From positions 1 to 49,829 of the forward strand of contig NZ_FRCB01000013.1 of assembly GCF_900142765.1 (NCBI RefSeq): DNA of 49,829 nucleotides, in the 5' to 3' direction. This stretch comes from Roseovarius litoreus. GTDB taxonomy: Bacteria; Pseudomonadota; Alphaproteobacteria; Rhodobacterales; Rhodobacteraceae. The notes beneath the pieces are model-generated. The model saw nothing but the letters and a program-made list of their open reading frames with translations. It had not been told where the DNA came from and did no database searches. Made by a program: the position numbers and the translations under genes. Positions 8,067-16,643 of this stretch are shown piece by piece (position 1 is the first letter of the stretch; the number at the start of each line of letters is the position of its first letter).

Positions 8067-9107
8067 ATGAAACTAATGACGATGGGGAAGGCATTCTGCC
8101 TTGCAAGTGCACTGGCTTTGTCTGCACAGGCCGCTGCCGCAGAGAAAGTACTGAAACTGGGAACGGTCGGTTTCATCGGGATGCCGATTGGCGATGCGAT
8201 TGACCAGGCGCTGATCCCGACACTTGAAAGAGAGTCTGGCGGCAAGCTGACGATCGAACCGCACTATCGCAAATCACTTTGCAGCGAACAGACCTGTGGC
8301 GAGCAGGCCAACCAGGGCCTTCTGACGCTCTGGACAAGTTCAACCGCAAATTTCGGCAACTTCGGCACCGCACTGGCCATTTTTGACCTGCCGTACATCT
8401 TCAAGAGCATCGAGGACGCCGACCGCATTTCGTCCGAGTGGCTGGCCGAAAAGCAATGCCAGATCGCCGCCGAGGAGGCGGGACATGTCTGCTTGACCGT
8501 CTATTCAAGCGGAGGTTTTCGGCAGTTGGGCAACGCTCATGGGCCGGTACGTGTTCCGGCTGACATGGAAGGCATCAAGTGGCGCGTGACCAAAAGTCCT
8601 ATCGAATACACGCTGGTCAAGAACTGGGGCGCCGTCCCGGTACCCTATGACTGGGGACAATTGTATCAGGGGCTGCAAACCGGCGTTGTTTCGGGCCAAT
8701 ACGTCGCCACGCCCTGGCAGTACGTTGCCAAGCTGCATGAAGTTGCGCCCTATTTCACGGAAATCGGCGGGTCGTGGTCGGGCAACCAGCTTTCGATCGA
8801 TAAGCGACAGTATGATGCACTGAGCGAGGAAGAACGCGAATGGTTGCATGTGGCAGCCAAGGCCTTTGGTGAAAAGGTCCAGGAACTCGATCGGGCCTGG
8901 GTCGAGGCAGGCGAAGCGGAGATCAAGAAAACCGCCAAGGATTGGTACGTGCCGACCGAAGAGGAACTTACACTTTGGCGCGCGGGTGCGATCGATGCGT
9001 GGCTCAACGCAAAGGGCACCTACGATCCGGAAACCGCCAGGCGGGTTCTGGAGGAGCAGGGCATGGACAGCTTCATCGTCCAGCTGGAAGAAGCCGGCGC
9101 ACTGTAA
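8067..9107 (+). CDS. TRAP transporter substrate-binding protein (DctP family)
   Basis: A periplasmic solute receptor of about 346 residues. A Sec signal peptide is visible at residues 1-26 (basic start, hydrophobic core AFCLASALALSAQAAAA, AxA-like cleavage site). The mature protein has the DctP pattern, including the specificity helix segment with WRVTKSPIEYTLVKNWGA, where an Arg usually salt-bridges a carboxylate, and the LYQGLQTGVVSGQ motif. I use the ATG at 8067 because GGGAG lies 9 bases upstream and the signal peptide starts there; in-frame ATGs at 8028 and 8037 are possible. Two cysteines near the N-terminus of the mature part (CSEQTC) could form a disulfide. Ligand unknown, probably an organic acid or zwitterion. 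Confidence 0.9.
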   Translation: MKLMTMGKAFCLASALALSAQAAAAEKVLKLGTVGFIGMPIGDAIDQALIPTLERESGGKLTIEPHYRKSLCSEQTCGEQANQGLLTLWTSSTANFGNFGTALAIFDLPYIFKSIEDADRISSEWLAEKQCQIAAEEAGHVCLTVYSSGGFRQLGNAHGPVRVPADMEGIKWRVTKSPIEYTLVKNWGAVPVPYDWGQLYQGLQTGVVSGQYVATPWQYVAKLHEVAPYFTEIGGSWSGNQLSIDKRQYDALSEEEREWLHVAAKAFGEKVQELDRAWVEAGEAEIKKTAKDWYVPTEEELTLWRAGAIDAWLNAKGTYDPETARRVLEEQGMDSFIVQLEEAGAL

Positions 9108-9130
9108 AACTGCCCAATCGCGTATGATGC

Positions 9131-9161
9131 ATGGTGGCGTGGACCGATTTCGCGCCACCAT
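9131..9161 (+). promoter_or_regulatory. Stem-loop between TRAP binding-protein gene and dctM
   Basis: Arms ATGGTGGCG (9131-9139) and CGCCACCAT (9153-9161) are perfect reverse complements with a 13-base loop and no following T tract. It lies 23 bases after the binding-protein stop. A role in stabilising the upstream mRNA or in partial termination, giving more receptor than membrane subunits, is inferred. Confidence 0.5.
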
Positions 9162-9211
9162 TGTCGCGGAAGATGACTACGGTTCCCGTATCACGAATAG
9201 GACGGCACTTT

Positions 9212-10501
9212 ATGGAAAGCATCGCGCTACTGACGATCCTGGTCGTGATGATCATGCTGGGCGCTCCGGTTGGCTTCACCATGATCCTGATTCCGGTGGT
9301 CTATATCCTGATCACCGATGCGGCCCCGATGATCCTGATCCCAAGCCAGATGTTCCAAGCGATCGACTCGGTCCCGCTTACCGCGATTCCGTTCTTCATG
9401 CTGACGGGCGAATTGATGACATCGGCCACCATAACCGACCGTCTGGTGGATCTCAGCCGGCGCATCATCGGGCGGATGCGCGGCAGCATGGCTCAGGCCA
9501 ATGTGTTGGTCAGCATGTTCTTTGCCGGCATGAACGGATCGGTCGTTGCCGACACCGCTACAGTCGGCTCCCTGTTGGTTCCCGGCATGAAAAAGGCGGG
9601 ATACCCGCCTGAATTCGCCGCCGCGATCACTGCGGTCAGTTCAACCATCGGAGGGATTATTCCGCCTTCGATCATGATGATCATTCTCGCCAACGCTGCC
9701 GGGATCTCGGTAGGGGCACTCTTTGCCGGGGGGATTGTCCCGGGTCTTATGATCGGCGGGCTGCTGATGGTGATCAACTATGTGATCGCAAGGCGAAGAA
9801 ATTTTGAACGCAGCGAAGAGCCCTTCAGCCTGAAAGGTATCGCCGTCGCCAGTTACCGGTCATCCTTCGCATTGTTGATACCGATCGTGCTGGTCGGCTC
9901 GGTCGTCTTTGGCATTGCCGGCGTCGTCGAGGCCGGCGCACTGACCGCGACAATCGCCCTGGTCGTCGGTGTCTTCATTTACCGGACCATTACTTGGACC
10001 AATTGCAAGAGCGCCTTGGTCCGTGCCTTCCGTAGCTCGGCCCTCGTCTTTATCATCATCGCGGCGTCTGGCCCTTTCAGTTGGCTTCTGACATCGCTCG
10101 GTGCAATCGGACAGCTGGAGGAATGGCTGCTTGGCTATACCTACAATCCTTTCGTATTCGCACTTGTCCTGGTCCTGTTCATATGTCTGCTGGGCATGGT
10201 CATGGACTCAGCGGCCAATATTATCGTCGTCGGCCCCGTGCTGGTGGATGTCATGGTCAAGGCCGGCTATCCGGACGTGCAGGCCGCGCTGGTCGTTGTC
10301 GTCGGGTTCCTGATCGGATCGGTCACCCCGCCCGTTGGTGTCGCCTTCTTTACAGCAGGCGCCATTGCGGAAGTTCGGCTCGAAAAGGTCGCCATCGCGA
10401 TGCTGCCCTATCTGGCCGCCCTTTTCGTCCTGTTGTTCGTCCTGATCATCGTGCCGGATTTCACCATGTATTTGCCACGCGTCCTGGGCTTCGGAGGATG
10501 A
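9212..10501 (+). CDS. TRAP transporter large permease (DctM family)
   Basis: A 429-residue integral membrane protein with about 12 hydrophobic segments, the ion-coupled translocation subunit of a TRAP transporter. Family motifs include PLTAIPFFMLTGELM, the FFAGMNGSVVADTATVGSL segment and TIGGIIPPSIMMII, with a second inverted half carrying SVTPPVGVAFF. The ATG at 9212 follows AGGACGG; an in-frame ATG at 9131 lies inside the stem-loop and would add residues not seen in the family. Unusually, it precedes the small subunit gene, which starts 19 bases after its stop. Confidence 0.93.
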   Translation: MESIALLTILVVMIMLGAPVGFTMILIPVVYILITDAAPMILIPSQMFQAIDSVPLTAIPFFMLTGELMTSATITDRLVDLSRRIIGRMRGSMAQANVLVSMFFAGMNGSVVADTATVGSLLVPGMKKAGYPPEFAAAITAVSSTIGGIIPPSIMMIILANAAGISVGALFAGGIVPGLMIGGLLMVINYVIARRRNFERSEEPFSLKGIAVASYRSSFALLIPIVLVGSVVFGIAGVVEAGALTATIALVVGVFIYRTITWTNCKSALVRAFRSSALVFIIIAASGPFSWLLTSLGAIGQLEEWLLGYTYNPFVFALVLVLFICLLGMVMDSAANIIVVGPVLVDVMVKAGYPDVQAALVVVVGFLIGSVTPPVGVAFFTAGAIAEVRLEKVAIAMLPYLAALFVLLFVLIIVPDFTMYLPRVLGFGG

Positions 10502-10520
10502 CGGCTTGGAGGGGCTCACA

Positions 10521-11075
10521 ATGATTTCGGTCATCCAGTTCATCGACCGGGCTGTCAAAAAGACCCTGACCGCCTTTTGTGCGACGTTACTTGTGATGAT
10601 GGTGGCATTCACCGTCTATTCGGTCGTGATGCGCTATGTTTTCAAGAATCCGCCGATCTGGGGCGACCTGCTGACCGTGCTCAGCAATATCTGGCTGGTA
10701 TTCTTTGCCCTGGCCCTGACGGTACGCGACAAGGATCACATCGCACTGGACCTGATTTACAACTGGCTTCCCCGGCAGGTCGCCTTTTGCGTCCAGCAGT
10801 TCTGGACTGCCGTAATCTTCTGTCTCGGGCTCGTAATGATCATCTGGGGGCTTGAGGCTGTGGCGACCATGGGCGGCAAATACTGGGAAATGTGGCATTT
10901 CACATGGGAGGACGGCGGCATCGTGTTCAAGCCCAATTACATGCCCAAGAAATATGCCATCGCCATCGTTCCGATATCGGGTTTTCTGGTCTGCGTGGCC
11001 GCGATTGCCTCGATCATTGAGGACAGCCTGCGGCTCAGGAAAGGAACATACAGACAGTCAAAGGATGTGGATTGA
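10521..11075 (+). CDS. TRAP transporter small permease (DctQ family)
   Basis: A 184-residue membrane protein with four predicted transmembrane helices (about 15-40, 50-68, 90-112, 140-165), the small subunit that pairs with DctM. The family pattern RYVFKNPPIWGDLLTVLSNIW is at about 38-58. The ATG at 10521 has GGAGGGG 6 bases upstream. A longer loop between helices 3 and 4 (GGKYWEMWHFTWEDGG) is seen in some DctQ proteins of amine or ketoacid transporters. It closes the P-M-Q operon. Confidence 0.9.
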   Translation: MISVIQFIDRAVKKTLTAFCATLLVMMVAFTVYSVVMRYVFKNPPIWGDLLTVLSNIWLVFFALALTVRDKDHIALDLIYNWLPRQVAFCVQQFWTAVIFCLGLVMIIWGLEAVATMGGKYWEMWHFTWEDGGIVFKPNYMPKKYAIAIVPISGFLVCVAAIASIIEDSLRLRKGTYRQSKDVD

Positions 11076-11123
11076 GCCGACGCGCCGTACCGTCCGGAAC
11101 CGTCCTAATATGCAAACCATGCC

Positions 11124-11150
11124 CTGCCGGTTCGCCCAACGCACCGGCAG
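11124..11150 (+). terminator. Stem-loop after the TRAP operon
   Basis: CTGCCGGT (11124-11131) and ACCGGCAG (11143-11150) are perfect reverse complements around an 11-base loop, 48 bases after the small-permease stop. No T run follows, so it is a weak intrinsic terminator candidate. The rest of 11076-11369 carries no convincing gene. Confidence 0.4.
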
Positions 11151-11369
11151 TACGGGTGCCCGTCATTTGAGCGATCGGATCAGTGCAATAACGGGGCGTC
11201 GGCAAAACACGCTTTGCGACCTCAGGCGGCAAACGCAGCAGCTGTTACGTTAGGTCGGGGAGCGGTTGATGGCTGCTCCTTGCACGAATGGCCGCTAAGC
11301 GGGACGAAGTGTAAATTCGCTGCGTTTGCCCCAATGTCGGCTATGAGAGTTTCTGCATTGAAAAGCGGC

Positions 11370-11675
11370 CTAAGATAGTGAAGCCGCCCAGCCCAAAAAG
11401 TCTCGAAAAAGGAAACGAACGCCTTGATCTTGAATGACCCAATCAGCCTTCGATTCATTGAACCAAAGTGTGCCCAGGTCAATTTTGTCATCGGCTAGGA
11501 GTTTCTCGCCGTACTTAGACAGTTCAAGGACTGCTTGATCACCGTATCCCTGCCGAAAATCTTCATAGATCGCATAGCGTGCGCCGGGCTTGTCTGAATC
11601 CCACTCCGGATAGATAAGGTCCAGGTCTTGGTGAAGCTGCAGCGTAAAATCATAAAAGGACTGTGGTGGCTTCAT
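11370..11675 (-). CDS. Presumed immunity protein of the adjacent RNase toxin
   Basis: A 101-residue soluble protein with 18 acidic and 10 basic residues and no signal peptide or membrane segment. No family is recognised with confidence. The ATG at 11675 has AAAGGAGGG upstream, and this site lies inside the last codons of the toxin gene, whose stop ends one base before the start codon. Such tight placement of a small acidic gene directly after a gene with a C-terminal toxin domain is the standard layout of toxin-immunity pairs, so the function is inferred from position. It contains three Trp in the second half and several Tyr, which could form a toxin-binding surface. Confidence 0.65.
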   Translation of the reverse strand: MKPPQSFYDFTLQLHQDLDLIYPEWDSDKPGARYAIYEDFRQGYGDQAVLELSKYGEKLLADDKIDLGTLWFNESKADWVIQDQGVRFLFRDFLGWAASLS

Positions 11676-11676
11676 A

Positions 11677-12726
11677 TCAGTCCCTCCTTTGATATGAAGT
11701 GATAATGATAAAGCCATCGGGCATATCTGGGGCATGCTCGATAACAGTTCCGACACCAAACGTCTGTCGAAGAATTGCGGGGGATGAGCGTCGTTGTGTC
11801 ACTCGGAACGCCTCCGTTCCTGTCGGCGAAGCGAATTCGCTTTTTAAGAATGCCCTGTTTCTTCTTCCGCTAGCAACGTCTTCGACTAGGGCAGCATTGT
11901 TGGCAAGGTTGGAGTTCGTCAACTTAAGCGCGGCCTCAAGCGATGAAAATGACCCATGGCGATAGCGATAAAGGTTAAGAAATGGAGAGCGAACGCGAGG
12001 AGTTGTGACAGATCTCAGCAGGAAATCGTCGCTCTTTCCTACGTGTTGAGCAATGGTATGCCCTCCCCGAACTTCATGTTCTAACAAATCCTGTGGAGGA
12101 ACGCTGACGTCGAAGTCGGCAAGAAATACATTGTCTTGAGGTGCTGGGGCAATCGGTTCCGCATAACACCTACAGTTATGCGCCTCGCCAGGATGCCCGC
12201 CCGCCGGGGGATCGTCCCAACGAAACACCTTGTCGTCATATTCTGCATGGCTATCGCGCACCTTGGGATCGTCCTGCGAGCGCCAAACATACCTCTCAAT
12301 GCCAAGGTCTTCCTGCCGGAGTTGATTGATCAGTCCTGCAAAGGCGCGCAAAAGGCGTTCTTCCATGGCCGTTCGAAGCGGCCTAAGCCGTTGCGGATGA
12401 TTTTGATACTCGCTGTATATGCTCTCAAGCCGAGCGTCCCATGCGTTGAGCGCTTCCGTCTTTGCATCGGACACATCTCGCAAATCGGATGGCGAAAAAG
12501 TTGGCACCGAGTCAGGCGGCGTCAGCGCGTTCAGCAGCATCAGGGTGTTTTCAGCAGTCACCTGATCGAGGCGTTCGCTGAAACCGGCCCGCAAAGCGGA
12601 ATAGTCTGGGAAAGTGGATTTGAGCGACAATCCCAAGCGGTAGCCAACCAGACGACCATGTCGCTGCGCTATTCTGTACTGGCTGTCGCCACCATGCCGG
12701 AGGAAATCGCTGAAACTGTGTTGCAT
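11677..12726 (-). CDS. Phage Mu gpF-like head protein fused to RNase A-like (CdiA-CT) toxin domain
   Basis: A 349-residue two-part protein. Residues about 60-192 look like the minor head protein family of phage Mu gpF: helical region, then YVWRSQDDPKVRDSHAE, a DDPPAGGHPGE loop and the terminal HNCRCYAEP with Cys185 and Cys187. Residues about 210-349 resemble the bacterial RNase A-like toxin domain found at CdiA C-termini: EVRGGHTIAQHVGKSDDFL (His223 and His228), an Arg at 238, and a C-terminal strand with ITSY (Thr343, Tyr345). In that family a His, an Arg and a Thr/Tyr pair form the active site. The expected activity is RNA cleavage. GGAGG lies 4 bases before the ATG. No other phage gene is nearby. 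It lacks a Sec signal. Confidence 0.75.
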   Translation of the reverse strand: MQHSFSDFLRHGGDSQYRIAQRHGRLVGYRLGLSLKSTFPDYSALRAGFSERLDQVTAENTLMLLNALTPPDSVPTFSPSDLRDVSDAKTEALNAWDARLESIYSEYQNHPQRLRPLRTAMEERLLRAFAGLINQLRQEDLGIERYVWRSQDDPKVRDSHAEYDDKVFRWDDPPAGGHPGEAHNCRCYAEPIAPAPQDNVFLADFDVSVPPQDLLEHEVRGGHTIAQHVGKSDDFLLRSVTTPRVRSPFLNLYRYRHGSFSSLEAALKLTNSNLANNAALVEDVASGRRNRAFLKSEFASPTGTEAFRVTQRRSSPAILRQTFGVGTVIEHAPDMPDGFIIITSYQRRD

Positions 12727-12998
12727 GGAGCCTCCGAGTGCGTGCGAGGCAGGTTCTATTCACAATTGGTAAAGAAAAGATAAGACCACCGTTCGCAACA
12801 TACTCTACTCGCGTCAGAACCAGACATTTAAACGTTGCGCAGCATCGGCGACTTTGGGCTCGCCGCGGCATCTACAAACTACGGCTTAGGGCCGCTAACC
12901 CCATCCAACGGATGCAGGATTTTCCAAAGTCCTGCCCACGCGATGTCGAAATCGCGCCGCCCGGTTGCGGCCGTCTCCCCCAATTCAAAGCGATTTGC
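12727..12998. other. Intergenic region upstream of the toxin gene
   Basis: Together with the 76-base repeat that follows, this makes about 350 bases without a gene. It must contain the toxin promoter on the minus strand; the part nearest the gene (12765-12835) is AT-richer, but no clear -35/-10 pair was found. No open frame here has a family match. Confidence 0.4.
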
Positions 12999-13074
12999 GT
13001 ACGGGATGGACACAAATCCCGGGATCAGACCCGGGTTTCGTCCCAAACGCGCGTAGGTTTCGTACGGATTGTAC
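12999..13074 (-). repeat. 76-base dispersed repeat, copy A
   Basis: Read on the minus strand, this begins directly after the stop of the truncated globin and matches 33463-33538 (plus strand) over 76 bases without gaps and with 11 differences, 8 of them within a 9-base central block. It starts and ends with GTAC. Both copies follow the stop codon of a gene in the same relative orientation, so it is an extragenic element rather than coding sequence. Confidence 0.85.
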
Positions 13075-13485
13075 TCACCTGAGCTTGGGGATCCCACCGG
13101 GCAGGGTCTCCCGTTCGACCACGCTCGCGCGCATCGAGCGGCCGATCCGGTGCGCCAGATGCGACCATGCGGCGGCCTTCTCGGGCGGCAATTCGGCCTT
13201 CAGGATCGTGTCGAACAGGCCCAGCCAAGTCGAGAACATCCCCGGCTTGACGTTGCCCGCCCGGACATGCACCGCCACCGGATTGCCCGTGTAGCTGCGC
13301 TCGTGCAGGATGGAATTTGCCCAGAAATCAACGACTTTCGCCTCATGCGCCGGCCAGTCGTCGACATGCGCGGCGAACACCGGCCCCAGTCCGGGGTGAG
13401 TTCGGGCGGCCGCGTAGAACGCTCTCACGACCCGGTCGATCTCGGGCCGCGTGATCTCGAAGCGCGGGGGCAGGGCGGTACTCAT
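13075..13485 (-). CDS. Group III-like truncated hemoglobin
   Basis: A 136-residue globin. The helix B region FYAAARTHPGLGPVF (about 23-37) has Tyr24 as a likely B10 distal residue. DDWPAHEAKVVDFWANSIL (42-60) and GNPVAVHVRAG (68-78) follow, with His73 as the proximal heme ligand. Group III globins of this length are thought to handle O2, NO or sulfide chemistry. The frame continues upstream to 13677, but that extension does not look like globin, and the ATG at 13485 gives the usual family length. It is divergent from ileS with a 214-base gap, and its stop abuts a dispersed repeat. Confidence 0.88.
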   Translation of the reverse strand: MSTALPPRFEITRPEIDRVVRAFYAAARTHPGLGPVFAAHVDDWPAHEAKVVDFWANSILHERSYTGNPVAVHVRAGNVKPGMFSTWLGLFDTILKAELPPEKAAAWSHLAHRIGRSMRASVVERETLPGGIPKLR

Positions 13486-13699
13486 GCCCCCTATGTGGCC
13501 CGCCTTTGGTCGTCGTGCAAGCACCCACTGGACCAATCCCGCACCCATCCCTATAACCCCCCCCATGATGTGGATACCGGCGATCATCTCCCGAATTACG
13601 GGCCCGGCGCTCTGACTGGTCGGAGTTGCCGGGACTTCTGGCGTAAGCCATTGCGCCACCACCGTTTTTTCAGACATCGCTGTGACAGAGGACGCCCCT

Positions 13700-16606
13700 A
13701 TGAGCGCCGAAATGCCCGACTACAAAGACACTTTGAACCTGCCGCAGACCGACTTCCCGATGCGCGCGGGTCTGCCCAAACGCGAACCCGAATGGCTGGA
13801 GCGTTGGGAAAAGCTTGCCATCTACGACCGCCTCCGCGACCGCGCCGAGGGCCGCGCGCCCTTCACCCTGCATGACGGCCCCCCCTATGCCAACGGCCAC
13901 CTGCATATCGGCCACGCGCTGAACAAGATCCTCAAGGACATGGTCGTGCGCAGCCAGCAGATGATGGGCCGCGACGCGCGCTACATCCCCGGCTGGGACT
14001 GCCACGGTCTGCCGATCGAATGGAAGATCGAGGAACAGTATCGCGCCAAGGGCAAGAACAAGGACGAGGTCGACGTGGTCGATTTCCGTCAGGAATGCCG
14101 CAAGTTCGCCGAAGGCTGGATCGGTATCCAGCGCGACGAGTTCAAGCGCCTCGGGATCACGGGAAAGTGGGAAAAACCCTATCTTACCATGGACTTCCGT
14201 GCCGAGCGGATCATCGCTGAGGAGTTCCAGAAATTCCTCATGACGGGGACGCTCTACCAGGGGTCCAAGCCGGTGATGTGGTCGCCCGTGGAAAAGACCG
14301 CGCTCGCCGAGGCCGAGGTCGAGTATCACGACAAGGAAAGCTTCACCATCTGGGTGAAGTTCAAGGTGCTGACCGAAGGTGATCTGCAAGGTGCCAATGT
14401 CGTCATTTGGACGACGACGCCGTGGACGATCCCGTCCAACAAGGCGGTCGTTTACGGCGACAGCTTTGCCTATGGTCTCTACGAGGTCACCGGCACACCG
14501 AACGAATGCTGGGCCAATGTCGGAGACCGTTTCCTTCTGGCCGACAAGCTGGCCGCCGACGTAATGGCCCGCGCCCGGCTCGAGGATGGTATGTGGACCC
14601 GTGTCCGTGACGTCACCGCCGATGAGCTGTCGACCCTGTCGCTCGCTCATCCCCTCGCGGGTGCCGATGGCGCGAAGGGCGAATGGGACGATCCGCGCGA
14701 TTTCCGCGCCGCCGATTTTGTGACAGACGAGGAAGGCACCGGCTTTGTCCATTGCGCCCCGTCCCACGGGATGGAGGAGTTCGAGCTTTATCGCGATCTG
14801 GGAATGCTGGAACAGGTCATCACCTATAACGTGATGGATGACGGCGGCTTCCGGGCTGACTTGCCGTTTTTCGGCGGCAAGTTCATCCTTGACCGCAAGG
14901 GCAAGGAAGGAAACGCCAACAAGGCCATCATCGACAAGCTGATCGAAGTGGGCGGCCTTCTGGCGCGCGGCAAGATCAAGCATTCCTACCCGCATTCATG
15001 GCGCTCCAAGGCGCCGGTGATCTATCGCAACACACCGCAATGGTTCGCCGCCATCGACCGCCCTGTGGGCGATGGCCAGGATACCTATGGCAAGACGATC
15101 CGCGAACGCGCGCTGACCTCGATCGACCAGCTTGTGACATGGACGCCGCGGACCGGGCGCAACCGGCTCTATTCGATGATCGAGGCGCGCCCTGACTGGG
15201 TTCTCAGCCGCCAGCGTGCCTGGGGTGTGCCGCTCACCTGCTTCACCAAAGCCGGCGCCATGCCCAATGACCCCGATTATCTGCTGCGTGACGAAAAGGT
15301 GAATGCCCGCATCCTCGAGGCGTTTGAGGCCGAAGGTGCGGACGCATGGTACAAGCCCGGCGCCAAGGAGCGGTTCCTGGGCAATGATTACGACCCTGCC
15401 GAATGGACCAAGGTGGATGACATTCTGGATGTCTGGTTCGACAGCGGATCGACCCACGCCTTTGTTCTGCGCGACCGCGAGGACGGGTCCGAGGATGGTC
15501 TGGCCGATCTTTATCTTGAAGGCACCGACCAGCATCGCGGTTGGTTCCATTCCTCGATGCTGCAGGCCTGCGGCACCATTGGCCGCGCGCCCTATCGCGG
15601 TGTGCTGACCCACGGTTTCACGCTGGACGAGAAGGGCAACAAGATGTCCAAATCGCTCGGCAATACCGTCGCGCCTGAAGAGGTGGTCAAGCAATATGGC
15701 GCCGATATCCTGCGGCTTTGGGTGGCGCAGTCGGACTATACTGCAGATCTGCGCATCGGCCCCGAGATCCTCAAGGGGGTGGCCGACGGGTATCGCCGCC
15801 TGCGTAATACGATGCGGTTCATGCTGGGCGCCCTGGCGCATTTCGACGAGGCGGACCGCACGGATCTTCAGGACATGCCCGAGCTGGAACGGTGGGTGCT
15901 GCACCGCCTGGCCGAATTGGATGAGGTGGTGCGCAAGGGCTATGACGCCTACGATTTCCAGGGCGTGTTCCAGCAGCTTTTCAACTTCGCGACGGTCGAG
16001 TTGAGCGCCTTCTATTTCGATATCCGCAAGGACGCGCTCTATTGCGATGGCGACACCGCGCGCCGCCGCGCCGCACGCACCGTGCTGGATATCCTGTTCC
16101 ACCGGCTGACCACCTGGCTTGCGCCCGTGCTGGTCTTCACAATGGAAGAGGTCTGGCTGGAACGCTATCCGGGCGACGAGTCCTCGGTGCATTTGACCGA
16201 TATTCCCGAAACCCCTTCCGAGTGGCGCGATGACGCGCTGGCTGCGAAATGGACCCGTGTCCGTCAGGCCCGCCGCGTGGTGACAGCCGCGCTGGAAATC
16301 CAGCGGACCGACAAGGTGATCGGTGCCAGCCTGGAAGCGGCACCGGTGGTGCATGTGGACGACCCTGACATGCTCGCCGCGCTGAAGGCGGTCAACTTCG
16401 AGGATGTCTGCATCACCTCGGATATCGTGCTGACCGGTGATCCCGCACCCAACGAGGCGTTCCGCATGCCCGAAGTGGCAGGGCTTGGCGTGGTCTTCGA
16501 GCGGGCAATGGGCGAAAAATGCCAGCGCTGCTGGAAAATACTGCCAGATGTGGGCACACACGCCCATCCCGGCACCTGCAAGCGCTGCAACGAGGCCTTG
16601 GGCTGA
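13700..16606 (+). CDS. ileS: Isoleucyl-tRNA synthetase
   Basis: A 968-residue class Ia synthetase charging tRNA-Ile. The ATP-binding HIGH motif is at 69-72 (NGHLHIGHALN), the KMSKS loop at 648-652 (GNKMSKSLGN), and the editing domain lies between them (TTTPWTIPSNKA). The C-terminus has a zinc-finger-like CxxC...CxxC at Cys941/944 and 960/963, the bacterial type seen in E. coli-like IleRS. The ATG at 13700 has AGAGGA 8 bases upstream; an in-frame GTG at 13682 would add six residues. Complete and apparently functional. It is monocistronic here, divergent from the globin. Confidence 0.98.
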   Translation: MSAEMPDYKDTLNLPQTDFPMRAGLPKREPEWLERWEKLAIYDRLRDRAEGRAPFTLHDGPPYANGHLHIGHALNKILKDMVVRSQQMMGRDARYIPGWDCHGLPIEWKIEEQYRAKGKNKDEVDVVDFRQECRKFAEGWIGIQRDEFKRLGITGKWEKPYLTMDFRAERIIAEEFQKFLMTGTLYQGSKPVMWSPVEKTALAEAEVEYHDKESFTIWVKFKVLTEGDLQGANVVIWTTTPWTIPSNKAVVYGDSFAYGLYEVTGTPNECWANVGDRFLLADKLAADVMARARLEDGMWTRVRDVTADELSTLSLAHPLAGADGAKGEWDDPRDFRAADFVTDEEGTGFVHCAPSHGMEEFELYRDLGMLEQVITYNVMDDGGFRADLPFFGGKFILDRKGKEGNANKAIIDKLIEVGGLLARGKIKHSYPHSWRSKAPVIYRNTPQWFAAIDRPVGDGQDTYGKTIRERALTSIDQLVTWTPRTGRNRLYSMIEARPDWVLSRQRAWGVPLTCFTKAGAMPNDPDYLLRDEKVNARILEAFEAEGADAWYKPGAKERFLGNDYDPAEWTKVDDILDVWFDSGSTHAFVLRDREDGSEDGLADLYLEGTDQHRGWFHSSMLQACGTIGRAPYRGVLTHGFTLDEKGNKMSKSLGNTVAPEEVVKQYGADILRLWVAQSDYTADLRIGPEILKGVADGYRRLRNTMRFMLGALAHFDEADRTDLQDMPELERWVLHRLAELDEVVRKGYDAYDFQGVFQQLFNFATVELSAFYFDIRKDALYCDGDTARRRAARTVLDILFHRLTTWLAPVLVFTMEEVWLERYPGDESSVHLTDIPETPSEWRDDALAAKWTRVRQARRVVTAALEIQRTDKVIGASLEAAPVVHVDDPDMLAALKAVNFEDVCITSDIVLTGDPAPNEAFRMPEVAGLGVVFERAMGEKCQRCWKILPDVGTHAHPGTCKRCNEALG

Positions 16607-16619
16607 GACAAACCGCGCT

Positions 16620-16643
16620 GCGGGTGTCAGTCAAGACGCCCGC
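16620..16643 (+). terminator. Stem-loop after ileS
   Basis: GCGGGTGTC (16620-16628) can pair with GACGCCCGC (16635-16643) over nine positions, one of them G-U, with a 6-base loop. It starts 13 bases after the ileS stop. There is no T run, so termination may be weak or Rho-assisted. Confidence 0.45.

Noticed and set aside
11370..12726. A prophage around the head-protein/toxin gene
   Set aside because: No terminase, portal, tail, integrase or att-like repeats are visible on either side; only the toxin and small gene are present.
13486..13677. N-terminal extension of the truncated globin by 64 residues
   Set aside because: Not globin-like, would be unusual for the family, and the ATG at 13485 gives standard length.
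13670..16567. Long minus-strand open frames (about 440 and 520 codons) opposite ileS
   Set aside because: They are antisense to an intact, highly conserved synthetase, lack family motifs and arise from GC-rich codon bias.
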